From JARFQH01 sp041299015 (GTDB lineage Bacteria; Desulfobacterota; Desulfobacteria; Desulfobacterales; SG8-13): a DNA stretch of 52,496 nt. The translations under genes were made by a program, and so were the position numbers. The notes below the pieces were generated by a model that made no database searches, was not told where the DNA came from, and was given only the letters and a program-made list of their open reading frames with translations. This document shows, piece after piece, positions 41,738 to 50,213 of the stretch (positions are counted from its first letter, which is position 1; the number at the start of each line of letters is the position of its first letter). The stretch covers positions 1 through 52,496 of the forward strand of contig JBFYWB010000046.1 in the NCBI GenBank assembly GCA_041299015.1, written 5' to 3'.

Positions 41738-42532
41738 ATGCCCGATTGGATTGCAATCATCATCCTGGGAATCATCGAGGGAATCACCGAGTTTCTGCCG
41801 ATCTCCTCCACCGCACACCTGCTCATCGCAGAGAACTGGCTGCCGCGGCAGAGCGATCTGTTCAACATCGTCATCCAGAGCGGCGCGGTCATCGCCGTGC
41901 TGCCGCTGTTTCCCGATCGGATGCGCCAGTTCGTCTTTGACTGGCGCAAGAGAGTCACGCAGGACTATGCCCTGAAAATTCTGCTGGCTTTCGTCATCAC
42001 CGCCATCGGCGGCCTGCTGCTGCACAAGGCCGGTTTCGAATTGCCGGAGGAGCTGGGATCGATCGCATGGGCGCTGCTCTTGGGCGGCATCGGCTTTCTG
42101 CTGATCGAACTGTGGCTGCGCCGGCGCGATCAAAACGGTTCGGTGACGTGGACTGTCGCGGCGGTGGCCGGGGCGGGACAGCTGATTGCAGCGGTGTTTC
42201 CCGGCACATCGCGTTCGGGCGCGACCATCCTGCTGATGCTGATGTTGGGACTGAGCCGACCGGCGGCAACCGAGTTTTCATTCCTGGTCGGCATTCCGAC
42301 GATGCTGGCCGCCGGCGGGCTCAAGGTTTTCCAGGCGCTGCACCACCCGCCGGCCGGTGCGGCACCCGAGAACTGGAGCATGGTCCTGCTCGGGTTCATG
42401 GTCTCCGCCGCCGTCTCCTTCATAGCCGTCAAGTGGCTGCTGCGCTACATCCAGACGCATACCTTTTCCATCTTCGGCTGGTATCGCATCGCCGTCGCGG
42501 CGGTGATCTTCTTCTTTTTTCACCGGTTGTGA
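41738..42532 (+). CDS. uppP: Undecaprenyl-diphosphatase
   Basis: A 264-residue membrane protein of the BacA/UppP family with about eight helices. The catalytic N-terminal motif is GIIEGITEFLPISSTAH (Glu and Ser/His region) and the second is PGTSRSGATI near residue 155. It dephosphorylates undecaprenyl diphosphate to recycle the lipid carrier for peptidoglycan and O-antigen synthesis. I chose the ATG at 41738 because translation then begins MPDWIAIIILG, as in the family; the ribosome site is weak. The frame is open upstream to 41672 (TTG) without membrane character. Confidence 0.93.
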   Translation: MPDWIAIIILGIIEGITEFLPISSTAHLLIAENWLPRQSDLFNIVIQSGAVIAVLPLFPDRMRQFVFDWRKRVTQDYALKILLAFVITAIGGLLLHKAGFELPEELGSIAWALLLGGIGFLLIELWLRRRDQNGSVTWTVAAVAGAGQLIAAVFPGTSRSGATILLMLMLGLSRPAATEFSFLVGIPTMLAAGGLKVFQALHHPPAGAAPENWSMVLLGFMVSAAVSFIAVKWLLRYIQTHTFSIFGWYRIAVAAVIFFFFHRL

Positions 42533-42546
42533 CGCCGCCGGCCTCA

Positions 42547-43722
42547 CTAGCGGCCGTAGCGCCCGATCAGCCTTGAAACCCCGCCACGGAAAGCGTCCTC
42601 GCGGGGCAGCAGGCTGAGGACCACAAACCCCTCGCGGTCGAAATCGTAAAAAAATCCCGGATGGACCAGGGTGTTGTCATGCTCGAGCAGGTGCAGGGCG
42701 CGGTCTTCGTCCGCAACCGAATCGAGGATCTCGACGATCGCATACCAGCCGCCTTCGCGCCGCAGAACGCGGCAGTTGCCGGTCCGCTCGATGCGCGCCT
42801 CCAGGAACCGGCTGTTGGCACCGATACGGGTCAGAATCTGCCGCTGAATACCGTGCCGCCGGTCCAGCAGCCTGCCGGCCGCATGCTGAACCGGTGTGGC
42901 AACCGAGAGGTAAAAATCGAGCAGGATCTCCAGGCGTACCCGCGCGGCCTGCGCCAGGCCGGATTCCCCGGCGACGACAATCCAGCCCAGTTTCACCTGC
43001 GGCAGCCCCATCAGTTTCGAAAAACCGTTCAGGACGAAGGTGAGTGACTCAAACCCGTTCCGGTCCACCGGCATGGATCCGGCTGTCCCTCCGGCAGCAT
43101 AATCGCAGAAAACCTCGTCCACAATCAGGGCCAGGCCGTAATGGCGGCACACGGCATCGAGTTGCCTGAACTCCGGCCGTTTCACGTAAGAGCCGGTCGG
43201 GTTGTTGGGGTCGATCACCACGACCGCCCGCGTTCGCGGCGTGATCAACGCCTGCAGCACGTCAAGGTCGATTGACCATCCCACGGTCATGTCGTAGCGC
43301 AGCGGGTAGGCGCAGGCATTCAGACTGTCGAGACGCGCCAGGTAGGCAAGCAGCGGATAACCGGGCCGCGGGATCAGGATCTCGTCGCCTGGATTCCCCA
43401 ACAGCCTGAACAGGATCGAGTAGGCGTCGCTGGTACCGGCCGTCAGAAAGAGGGCCGCGGGGTCGATCGACGCGCCCCGATCCCGGTAATACCCGGCAAC
43501 GGCCCGGCGCGCTGTCAGGAGACCGCGCGGCTCTGGAGCGTATTGCATCGCTGCGGGCTGGGAGAGAGCCGCAAGAATGTCATCGGCGGCATAGGTCAGC
43601 CCGACCCGGGTCGGGTTGGATTCGGTCAGATCGAAAACCGATTCGCGCCTTCTTTTTTTGTCGCGCAGCAGAAGACTCAGGGCGTTGGTCGGCTGGTCCC
43701 AGTCAAATCGATCAGAAAACAT
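42547..43722 (-). CDS. Class I/II PLP-dependent aminotransferase
   Basis: A 391-residue fold-type I aminotransferase. Features are FDLTESNPTRVGLTY at the N-terminus, LTAGTSDAYSILFRLLG, VVIDPNNPTGSYVK (substrate/PLP Asn), VDEVFCDYA and the PLP lysine region in NGFSKLMGLPQVKLGW. The family includes alanine/aspartate-type and putative branched-chain aminotransferases; the amino acid pair is not resolved. I chose the ATG at 43722 because the upstream extension to 44118 overlaps the YgiQ gene and lacks homology. It converges with uppP and follows the radical-SAM gene by 113 bases. Confidence 0.88.
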   Translation of the reverse strand: MFSDRFDWDQPTNALSLLLRDKKRRRESVFDLTESNPTRVGLTYAADDILAALSQPAAMQYAPEPRGLLTARRAVAGYYRDRGASIDPAALFLTAGTSDAYSILFRLLGNPGDEILIPRPGYPLLAYLARLDSLNACAYPLRYDMTVGWSIDLDVLQALITPRTRAVVVIDPNNPTGSYVKRPEFRQLDAVCRHYGLALIVDEVFCDYAAGGTAGSMPVDRNGFESLTFVLNGFSKLMGLPQVKLGWIVVAGESGLAQAARVRLEILLDFYLSVATPVQHAAGRLLDRRHGIQRQILTRIGANSRFLEARIERTGNCRVLRREGGWYAIVEILDSVADEDRALHLLEHDNTLVHPGFFYDFDREGFVVLSLLPREDAFRGGVSRLIGRYGR

Positions 43723-43835
43723 GGTCTCCGTCCGGGCATGAGTGGTCTGGTAAAGCGTCGATCGGCTCCCGCTCTTCAACACTGTCCGCTGCGTCAAGCG
43801 GGGGCAAAACAGACCAAGGGGGGCATCCGGCATGC

Positions 43836-45575
43836 CTATCGACGGCGGCGCCCCCGGATGACGGCCTTTTGCCTCTGCTTGTCGCCCGGTTTTTTCTCCA
43901 CGAAGATCCGGCGCCCGGTGAACGGGTCGGTCTCGGTATGGTACATCAGCGTGGCGTAGGTTGAGGGCGAGGGCGTGAAGATCTGGATCTGTTCGGGCAG
44001 CAGATGGAGGCTGCGGATGGCGAAATCCCGCAGGTCCTGCATGTCCTCGAGCGTGCATCCGGGATGAGCGGCCATCAAATAATACGTCAAGAAGGCCTTT
44101 ATGCGCTCTTTGCGACACACGTCGTCAAAAAGCCGCTTGAAGGCTATCAAATGCTCACGGCCCGGCTTGCCCATCAGGTTCAGGACCGGGTCCGAGACGT
44201 GTTCGGGTGCAATTTTGAGTTGGCCCGAGACATGATGCCGCAGGATCTCGGCCAGATAAAGCGCGCCGTTCTTGTGGTCGTTCAGGATCAGGTCGTAGCG
44301 TATGCCGGAGCCGATGAAGACTTTGCGGATCCCCGGCAGACGGCGCAAGCCGCGCAAAAGTCGGATTTGGCGACCGTGATCGATCGGCAGATGCTTGCAG
44401 GGCGCCGGAAAGATGCAGGCCTTGTTTCGGCAGGCGCCCTGCAGCCGTTTGCGGTCGCATTCGAAGCCGTACATGTTGGCCGTAGGCCCGCCCACATCCG
44501 AAATGATGCCTCGGAAAGCCGGATGCGTCGTGAAAGCGGACGCTTCGCGCAAAAGCGACGCCTCGCTGCGGGATACGACATGCCTTCCCTGGTGGATCGA
44601 AATAGCGCAGAAACGACATTCACCGTAACACCCGCGATGGGTCGTCAGGGAAAACCGGATGGTATCCAGGGCCGCCACACGACCGTCTTGCTTGTGGAGA
44701 GGAAGCAGATCGCGTGAATACGGCAGTTCGTGGATCCGATCGAGATCGTCGGCCGTAGGCGGAATCGCCGCCGGATTCTGGACGAGGTAGCGGGTATCCT
44801 GGCGCTGAAAGATCCGTTTGGCCGTAAACGGGTCCGCATTTTCATAAAACGAATCGAACATGCGGACGAATTGACCGTTGTCGCGGGAGACGATCTCGTG
44901 GTCCGGAAGCCGGACATCCGGTCCCGGAAATTCAGGCTCGGGTTGCGGCGGATGCCGGCTGACATAACAGATTCCCCGGATCCGCCGGAAGTCCTCCCGG
45001 CGTTCGAGTTTTTCGACCAACTCCAGAACGCTCCGCTCGCCCATCCCGTAAATCAGAATGTCGGCCTTGGCGTCAAAGAGAATCGAGCGCCGGACGGTAT
45101 CGGACCACCCGTCATAATGTGACATACGCCTTAAACTGGCTTCGATACCGCCCAGAACGATCGGCCGAGTCTGTTTGAAACAGCGCCGGATCAAATTGCT
45201 GTAGACGATGACCGCCCGATCGGGGCGCCGGGTGTTGCGTCCGCCCGGGGTCAAATCGTCGCTGCGGCGTCGTTTGCCGGATGCCGTAAAGTTGGCGACC
45301 ATCGAATCCAGGCATCCGGCGGTGACACCCCAGAAGAGCGCCGGTTCCCCGAGTCGGGCGATGTCCCGGTCGCTGAGCACGTCGGGTTGGGCGATGATGC
45401 CGACCCGGTAGCCGCCCGCCATGAGGACCCGAGCGATGACGGCCGCACCGACCGATGGGGCGTCGATATAAGCGTCACCGGTCACCAGGACCACATCCGC
45501 TTGCTGCCAGCCAAGCTGGTGCATCTCCTCCGGTGTCGTGGGCGGCACAACCGGCGCTCGTGGGCGGGGCTTCAC
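43836..45575 (-). CDS. YgiQ (UPF0313) family radical SAM protein
   Basis: A 579-residue protein. An N-terminal B12-binding-like region (QADVVLVTGDAYIDAPSVG) is followed by the radical-SAM core, whose [4Fe-4S] cluster is bound by RGCYGECRFCAI (about residue 322). DVGGPTANMYGF, CKHLPIDHGR, SGIRYDLIL and TYYLMAAHPGC are conserved family segments. A basic tail (RQKAVIRGRRRR) ends the protein. The YgiQ family is widespread but its reaction is not established. The length is somewhat shorter than E. coli YgiQ (about 740 residues). Confidence 0.92.
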   Translation of the reverse strand: MKPRPRAPVVPPTTPEEMHQLGWQQADVVLVTGDAYIDAPSVGAAVIARVLMAGGYRVGIIAQPDVLSDRDIARLGEPALFWGVTAGCLDSMVANFTASGKRRRSDDLTPGGRNTRRPDRAVIVYSNLIRRCFKQTRPIVLGGIEASLRRMSHYDGWSDTVRRSILFDAKADILIYGMGERSVLELVEKLERREDFRRIRGICYVSRHPPQPEPEFPGPDVRLPDHEIVSRDNGQFVRMFDSFYENADPFTAKRIFQRQDTRYLVQNPAAIPPTADDLDRIHELPYSRDLLPLHKQDGRVAALDTIRFSLTTHRGCYGECRFCAISIHQGRHVVSRSEASLLREASAFTTHPAFRGIISDVGGPTANMYGFECDRKRLQGACRNKACIFPAPCKHLPIDHGRQIRLLRGLRRLPGIRKVFIGSGIRYDLILNDHKNGALYLAEILRHHVSGQLKIAPEHVSDPVLNLMGKPGREHLIAFKRLFDDVCRKERIKAFLTYYLMAAHPGCTLEDMQDLRDFAIRSLHLLPEQIQIFTPSPSTYATLMYHTETDPFTGRRIFVEKKPGDKQRQKAVIRGRRRR

Positions 45576-45749
45576 ATCACTCCCTGAACAATAACAGTGT
45601 CAATAGCTTTTCGGATAACACCGCGCGGCGGATGGCCTTGCGCCGACATGCGGACGCTGACCGGACTTCGTGCCCAAACGGCCCCGCAGTGAAATTCGCC
45701 GGATAGCCGATGGGGCAGTTTGTCCGGAGGCCCGAACACGGCGGTGCAT

Positions 45750-46310
45750 TCAATCGGCAGCCGGCCCGAAGGATTCGGTGAACAAATCGTGGATCGCTTT
45801 TCGACCGGCCTCCGTGAGATGCCGCGTTCCGGTTCCGACAAAGGAATCGTCGACAATGAGCGGCTTTTCGGCAATCCAGCGATTTTCTCTCCATGCAAAC
45901 CACTGGTTGCTCGCCTGGTCAAACACGCTGATCGGGCGGTTGAAGAGCTTGGCCAGCTCGACCCCCCACCCGGTTCCGCCTTTGACGGTATCGTCGGGTT
46001 GAATCCAGCCGATGGCGATCACATGGTAGCCGTTGTTGACCATGTGGAAAATGGACTGGATGACCTTGCGGATCTTTTCAGCCTTGGAGTAGTTGCGCCC
46101 CATGCGGGTCGAGACGATCTCCATGCTGACGTCCCCTTTGTCGAGTTCCTTGACATCGAGCACCCGGACGCCTCTGGTGCGCTCGATATCGTGGCCCTCG
46201 AAGGAGAAGTTGACTTCCTGGATCCCCCAGCGTTCGGCGAGCCGCCCGAATTCGGACTCGGCTCCCTTGTGGCCCCCGCTGTAGAGTGTCATGTGTGCAC
46301 GATCCTTCAT
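45750..46310 (-). CDS. SLOG/Rossmann-like nucleotide-binding hypothetical protein
   Basis: A 186-residue protein. Its N-terminus (TLYSGGHKGAESEFG) resembles the ligand-binding glycine loop of SLOG/DprA-LOG or molybdenum-carrier-like proteins. It continues with HMVNNGYHVIAIGW and a Gly-rich DDTVKGGTGWGVELAK. The C-terminal part has RPISVFDQASNQWFAW and PLIVDDSFVGTGTRHLTEAGR. SLOG proteins bind nucleotides or nucleotide-derived ligands; this one's ligand is unknown. A perfect AAGGAGG lies 7 bases before the ATG. It follows ywbE by 36 bases on the same strand, in the helicase operon. Confidence 0.8.
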   Translation of the reverse strand: MKDRAHMTLYSGGHKGAESEFGRLAERWGIQEVNFSFEGHDIERTRGVRVLDVKELDKGDVSMEIVSTRMGRNYSKAEKIRKVIQSIFHMVNNGYHVIAIGWIQPDDTVKGGTGWGVELAKLFNRPISVFDQASNQWFAWRENRWIAEKPLIVDDSFVGTGTRHLTEAGRKAIHDLFTESFGPAAD

Positions 46311-46346
46311 TGGTTCGACCTCCTTGTCTTTTGTCGCGTATCGGTA

Positions 46347-46547
46347 TCAGCCCGAAGTGATGATCTGTTTGACGCGGCCCACCTGTCCGTCGTCCAGCCG
46401 CACCTTTATGCCGTGGGGGTGAAAAGCCGACGGCGTAAGGATGTCCTTGACCCTGCCGTGTGTCAGCTTTCCGGAGCGCTGATCTTTTTTCAGCACGATG
46501 TAAACCTCGCTGCCGGCCCTGATGTCTCCGCGGTGCGTTCCTGCCAT
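46347..46547 (-). CDS. YwbE family protein
   Basis: A 66-residue YwbE (DUF2196) protein. HRGDIRAGSEVYIVLKKDQRSGKLTHG is followed by the family-typical VKDILTPS, HPHGIKVRL and GQVGRVKQI. Probably a small beta-barrel, possibly RNA- or ribosome-associated; the function has not been established. It lies between the DEAD-box helicase gene (74 bases upstream) and the SLOG-like gene and is probably co-transcribed with both. Confidence 0.9.
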   Translation of the reverse strand: MAGTHRGDIRAGSEVYIVLKKDQRSGKLTHGRVKDILTPSAFHPHGIKVRLDDGQVGRVKQIITSG

Positions 46548-46621
46548 CTATCACCTCACGTTTCCGTAAACTCCCCTCAGGCGCGATGATGCCGACCGGG
46601 CGGCTGCCGTCGGGTCAGCAC

Positions 46622-48280
46622 TCATGACATCCGCTGCTGCCGCTTGGCGTATTGCTTCTTGCCGGTCACTTTGCGAACCTGCACGAGCCGGCCGTCGAGG
46701 GTCGCGTTGTTGACGGAATTCCAGACGTGCCGGGCCGCGCTCTCTTCAACTTCGAAATACGAAAAGTCCCGGTTCAGATCGATGGTGCCGATCATATCCG
46801 AGCGGATGCCGGATTTATGGCAGATCAGGCGCACAATCGCTCCGGCGTTGATCTTATCCAGCCGGCCGATGTCGATCAGAAACCGTTGGGTCCTCTTTAC
46901 GGTCCGGTGATCGCGTTTCTTCTCCTTTGCGGCGGTGGGCACGGTCGCCGTGGCAGCGGTGACATTGATGTCGTCGGCATTGCGGTAGTGGCGCAACACG
47001 CGCTTGAACTCCGCCGAAACCAGACGCCGGATCAACTCTTCACGGTCGAGGCCGGCCAGCGCATCATGGACGGCCGGCATAAAATCACCGATCTCGCCCT
47101 GGTCGACCTCGGCCTGTACGATTTTGTCCACCAGGACCGCCAGCTGCTTCGCACAGATCGAGCGGCCGTCCGGTATTTTACCAAATCCGAACCGGACGTG
47201 GCATCTTTTTTCCAGCTCGCGGATCCGGCCCTTTTCACGCTCGTTGATCAGGACGATGGAGGTGCCGGACTTTCCGGCCCGCGCGGTCCGACCGCTGCGA
47301 TGGGTATAGATCTGGACTTCGACGGGCAGCGTGTAATGGATCACGTGGGTGATGTCCTGCACGTCCAGCCCCCTTGCGGCCACATCGGTCGCCACCAATA
47401 TCCGCAGACTGGCCTGCCTGAATTTTTGCATGACGTGATCCCGCTGTGCCTGCGACAAATCGCCGTGGAGGGTATCGGCCTGATAGCCGTCCCGCACCAG
47501 CGCTTCTGTCACGCTGCGGGCTTCGCTGCGGGTCCGGCAAAAAACCAGGGCGCGGATTTCGGGTGTGTAATCGATGATCCTTTTCAAGCCCTGATACCGG
47601 TCTTTCTCACGGATGACGCAGCAGGTGTGGTCGATGTTGGCAGCACTGGCGTTCCGGCCGCCGACGCTTATGCGAACCGGATCGATCAGGTAACGCCGGG
47701 CAATGGCGGCGACCCCGCTCGGCATTGTTGCGGAAAACAACCAGATCCGGCGGCGGTCGGTCATGTCGGCCAGAATGCGATCGATATCTTCCTGAAAACC
47801 CATGTTCAGCATTTCATCGGCTTCGTCCAGAACCGCATGCGTTACCTGGGCCAGACTGACCACTTTACGATTGATCAGATCCAGCAGCCGTCCCGGGGTG
47901 GCCACGATGATGTGCGCTCCCGTTCGCAGCCGTCGGACCTGCTCGGAGATGCTCGCTCCGCCGTAAACGGCGGTAATTCCGATATGAGGCTCGTAAAACG
48001 CGAGCGCCTTCAAGTCGGCCGTGATCTGCAGGCACAATTCCCGGGTCGGGCACATCACGATGGCCTGCGGCCTTCTGAGGGCGGGATCGATCCGATGAAT
48101 CAACGGCAGACCGAACGCGGCGGTTTTGCCGGTGCCGGTCTGAGCCAGCCCCACAAAATCTTTTTCTCCTGCCAGCAGCAGCGGGATCGCCTGTTCCTGA
48201 ATCGGCATCGGCGCGTGAAATCCCAGTTTGGCGACAGCCCGAACCAGATCGGTCCTGAGCCCCATTGCATCAAAGTTCAT
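46622..48280 (-). CDS. deaD: DEAD-box ATP-dependent RNA helicase (DeaD/CsdA type)
   Basis: A 552-residue helicase. The Q motif is GFHAPMPIQEQAIP and motif I AQTGTGKT. Motif II is DEAD (VLDEADEML), motif III SATM, then VFCRTRSEA, ATDVAARGLDV and HRSGRTARAG. The C-terminus has a DbpA-like RNA-binding domain (DIGRLDKINAGAIVRLI, about 470-540). Such enzymes remodel rRNA during ribosome assembly and are prominent in the cold. I chose the ATG at 48280 because GAAGGGAAG lies 6 bases upstream; an in-frame GTG at 48301 exists. The leader contains a promoter and an intrinsic terminator-like hairpin, suggesting attenuation. First gene of deaD-ywbE-SLOG. Confidence 0.95.
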   Translation of the reverse strand: MNFDAMGLRTDLVRAVAKLGFHAPMPIQEQAIPLLLAGEKDFVGLAQTGTGKTAAFGLPLIHRIDPALRRPQAIVMCPTRELCLQITADLKALAFYEPHIGITAVYGGASISEQVRRLRTGAHIIVATPGRLLDLINRKVVSLAQVTHAVLDEADEMLNMGFQEDIDRILADMTDRRRIWLFSATMPSGVAAIARRYLIDPVRISVGGRNASAANIDHTCCVIREKDRYQGLKRIIDYTPEIRALVFCRTRSEARSVTEALVRDGYQADTLHGDLSQAQRDHVMQKFRQASLRILVATDVAARGLDVQDITHVIHYTLPVEVQIYTHRSGRTARAGKSGTSIVLINEREKGRIRELEKRCHVRFGFGKIPDGRSICAKQLAVLVDKIVQAEVDQGEIGDFMPAVHDALAGLDREELIRRLVSAEFKRVLRHYRNADDINVTAATATVPTAAKEKKRDHRTVKRTQRFLIDIGRLDKINAGAIVRLICHKSGIRSDMIGTIDLNRDFSYFEVEESAARHVWNSVNNATLDGRLVQVRKVTGKKQYAKRQQRMS

Positions 48281-48353
48281 CCAGTTCTTCCCTTCACGCA
48301 CAGCCGCGAGCTGACGTCGTTAGCGGTTCAGCTCCCGGCGGTGCCGTATCGAT

Positions 48354-48383
48354 AAAAAAAACCGCCCAGGTAAATCTGGACGG
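48354..48383 (-). terminator. Intrinsic-terminator-like hairpin in the deaD leader
   Basis: Minus-strand CCGTCCAG pairs with CTGGGCGG (one G-U pair, 6-base loop) and runs into eight Us, ending 73 bases before the deaD ATG. No minus-strand gene ends upstream, since the adjacent genes nth and wrbA are on the other strand. The hairpin therefore probably acts on the deaD leader itself, for example as an attenuator. Confidence 0.8.
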
Positions 48384-48462
48384 CATCACATGCGGCCAAC
48401 ACAACCGGCCGGGGCCCGCCGCCGACGGCGGATGCGCTCCGGCTTCCATACCAGTGTCAAGG

Positions 48463-48491
48463 TATATACCGTCATGATGGCCTTAATTCAA
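48463..48491 (-). promoter_or_regulatory. Promoter of deaD
   Basis: Minus-strand TTGAAT (48491-48486), 17-base spacer, TATATA (48468-48463). It predicts a leader of about 175 bases that includes the terminator-like hairpin. Two ATGGCCTT direct repeats flank the -35 region (48476-48483 and 48503-48510). The gap between deaD and nth has no gene. Confidence 0.65.
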
Positions 48492-48651
48492 TCATTATTT
48501 TTATGGCCTTGACCTTTAGGCCCGGCTCCGGTAGGTAATCCCGCGCGCAAAACAAGCGCCTGCTCTTATCGGTTTTCGGAACATCAACCCGGCGGACCGA
48601 CGCGGTTATTCCAGTGTCTTGCGCTCAGGGCTCCTGATCGGTGGTTGCAAT

Positions 48652-49299
48652 ATGCGCGATCGCGATATCCATGCCGTATTTCGGATCCTCACAGAGGAGG
48701 CGCAGCAGTGGCGCCTGCCGGCGGTCGGTCACTTCGCGGCAACGCCTTTCACCGTGTTGATATCGTGTCTGCTGTCCTTGAGAACGCAGGACAAGACGAC
48801 CCACGCCGCCAGCGAACGCCTGTTTCAGCTGGCACGCGATCCCCAGAAAATGGCCGATCTGCCTGTCGCGACCATCGAAAAGAACATCTACCCGGTGGGA
48901 TTCTACAAAACCAAGTCCAAAACCATCAAAGAGATTTGCCGCATTCTCCTGGACAGATACGCCGGCGCGGTGCCCGACGATCTGGACGAATTGGTGCAAC
49001 TGCCCGGTGTGGGCCGTAAAACAGCAAACCTGGTCGTTACCCTCGGATTCGGCAAACCGGGCATCTGCGTTGATACCCATGTTCATCGGATCACCAACCG
49101 CTGGGGTTACGTTCAAACCAAAACCCCGGAACAGACGGAAACGGCGCTGCGCCAGAAACTTCCCCGGCGCTACTGGTTGATCATCAATGACCTCTTGGTG
49201 GCTTACGGCCAGAATGTCTGCAAACCGGTCTCACCCCTATGCAGCGCATGCAGCCTCCGGCGTTTCTGCGACCGGACGGGCGTGACCCGCTTTCGATGA
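48652..49299 (+). CDS. nth: Endonuclease III
   Basis: A 215-residue DNA glycosylase/AP lyase. The helix-hairpin-helix is LPGVGRKTANLVV, with the catalytic Lys. The catalytic Asp is in CVDTHVHRITNRWG. The C-terminal [4Fe-4S] cluster Cys-x6-Cys-x2-Cys-x5-Cys runs CKPVSPLCSACSLRRFC. It removes oxidised pyrimidines in base-excision repair. I chose the ATG at 48652 (GGTGG upstream). The frame is open back to a TTG at 48619, but those residues are not conserved. Confidence 0.95.
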   Translation: MRDRDIHAVFRILTEEAQQWRLPAVGHFAATPFTVLISCLLSLRTQDKTTHAASERLFQLARDPQKMADLPVATIEKNIYPVGFYKTKSKTIKEICRILLDRYAGAVPDDLDELVQLPGVGRKTANLVVTLGFGKPGICVDTHVHRITNRWGYVQTKTPEQTETALRQKLPRRYWLIINDLLVAYGQNVCKPVSPLCSACSLRRFCDRTGVTRFR

Positions 49300-49515
49300 G
49301 CCTGCGGATCAAAATCGACCGGGTATGATGACGCCGTCTCCGGCACGCCGATTTCGTCCCGAAAACTTGACAGCCGAACGAGAGACCGTATTGTAGTAAA
49401 ACTGGTTCGATTATTGGCCGGTTGACCCCAGGCTGCGCCGAGGCGCAGGGGCGCCGGCTGCCGGCAGAAGCCGGAGCGGCTGGTTGAGGCAACACTGCAG
49501 AATAAGGAGGCGCCG

Positions 49516-50127
49516 ATGAAAGTGCTGATCGTATTTTACTCGACCTATGGACACGTTTACAAAATGGCGCAAGCCGTCGCGGAGGGGGCCAAAAAGGTCG
49601 CCGGCGCACAGGTCGACCTGCGGCGCGTGCCGGAAACCGTGTCCGATGAAGTGCTCCAGAAGATGGGTGCGGTTGAGGCTCAAAAAACATTCGCCCACAT
49701 ACCGGTGTGCACGGTCGACGAACTGGCCTTGGCCGACGCCCTCATCTTCGGCACGCCCACCCGGTTCGGTAACATGTGCGGCCAGATGCGCCAGTTTCTC
49801 GACGCGACCGGACAGCTTTGGGCAAGCGGCGCCCTGGTGGGCAAGGTCGGCAGCGTGTTCGCCAGCACGGCCACGCAACACGGCGGCCAAGAGTCCACCC
49901 TGCTCTCCTTTCACATTACCCTGCTGCACCAAGGCCTGGTCGTGGTCGGGTTGCCGTATGCGTTTCAGGGGCAGATGCGCAACGATGAAATCACCGGCTG
50001 CTCGCCGTACGGGGCGACAACGATCGCCGGCACCAAGGGTGAACGGACGCCGACCGAAAACGAACTGGACGGGGCCCGGTTTCAGGGCCAACACGTGGCC
50101 GCTATTGCCGCCAAGCTCGCAACATAG
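49516..50127 (+). CDS. wrbA: NAD(P)H:quinone oxidoreductase, WrbA type
   Basis: A 203-residue flavodoxin-like protein. The FMN phosphate loop is FYSTYGHVYKMA (residues 7-18), with GTPTRFGNMCGQMRQFLD, STATQHGGQE, and SPYGATTIAG near the C-terminus. WrbA proteins carry out two-electron reduction of quinones and limit semiquinone and oxygen-radical formation. AAGGAGG precedes the ATG by 6 bases. It lies 216 bases downstream of nth, and a hairpin terminator lies at its end. Confidence 0.94.
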   Translation: MKVLIVFYSTYGHVYKMAQAVAEGAKKVAGAQVDLRRVPETVSDEVLQKMGAVEAQKTFAHIPVCTVDELALADALIFGTPTRFGNMCGQMRQFLDATGQLWASGALVGKVGSVFASTATQHGGQESTLLSFHITLLHQGLVVVGLPYAFQGQMRNDEITGCSPYGATTIAGTKGERTPTENELDGARFQGQHVAAIAAKLAT

Positions 50128-50191
50128 TTTTCCCGGCGGCGCCGAACGCCGCGCAGCCACCAAGCGCCGCGCCGTCAGGATCCTGCTAAGC

Positions 50192-50213
50192 GGCGGACTC
50201 TAAGCCGCCTTTT
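50192..50213 (+). terminator. Likely terminator of wrbA overlapping the typA 3' end
   Basis: GGCGG/CCGCC (50192-50196 and 50205-50209) with an 8-base loop and four Us, about 65 bases after the wrbA stop. It is short but positioned at the convergent gene ends. Confidence 0.4.
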
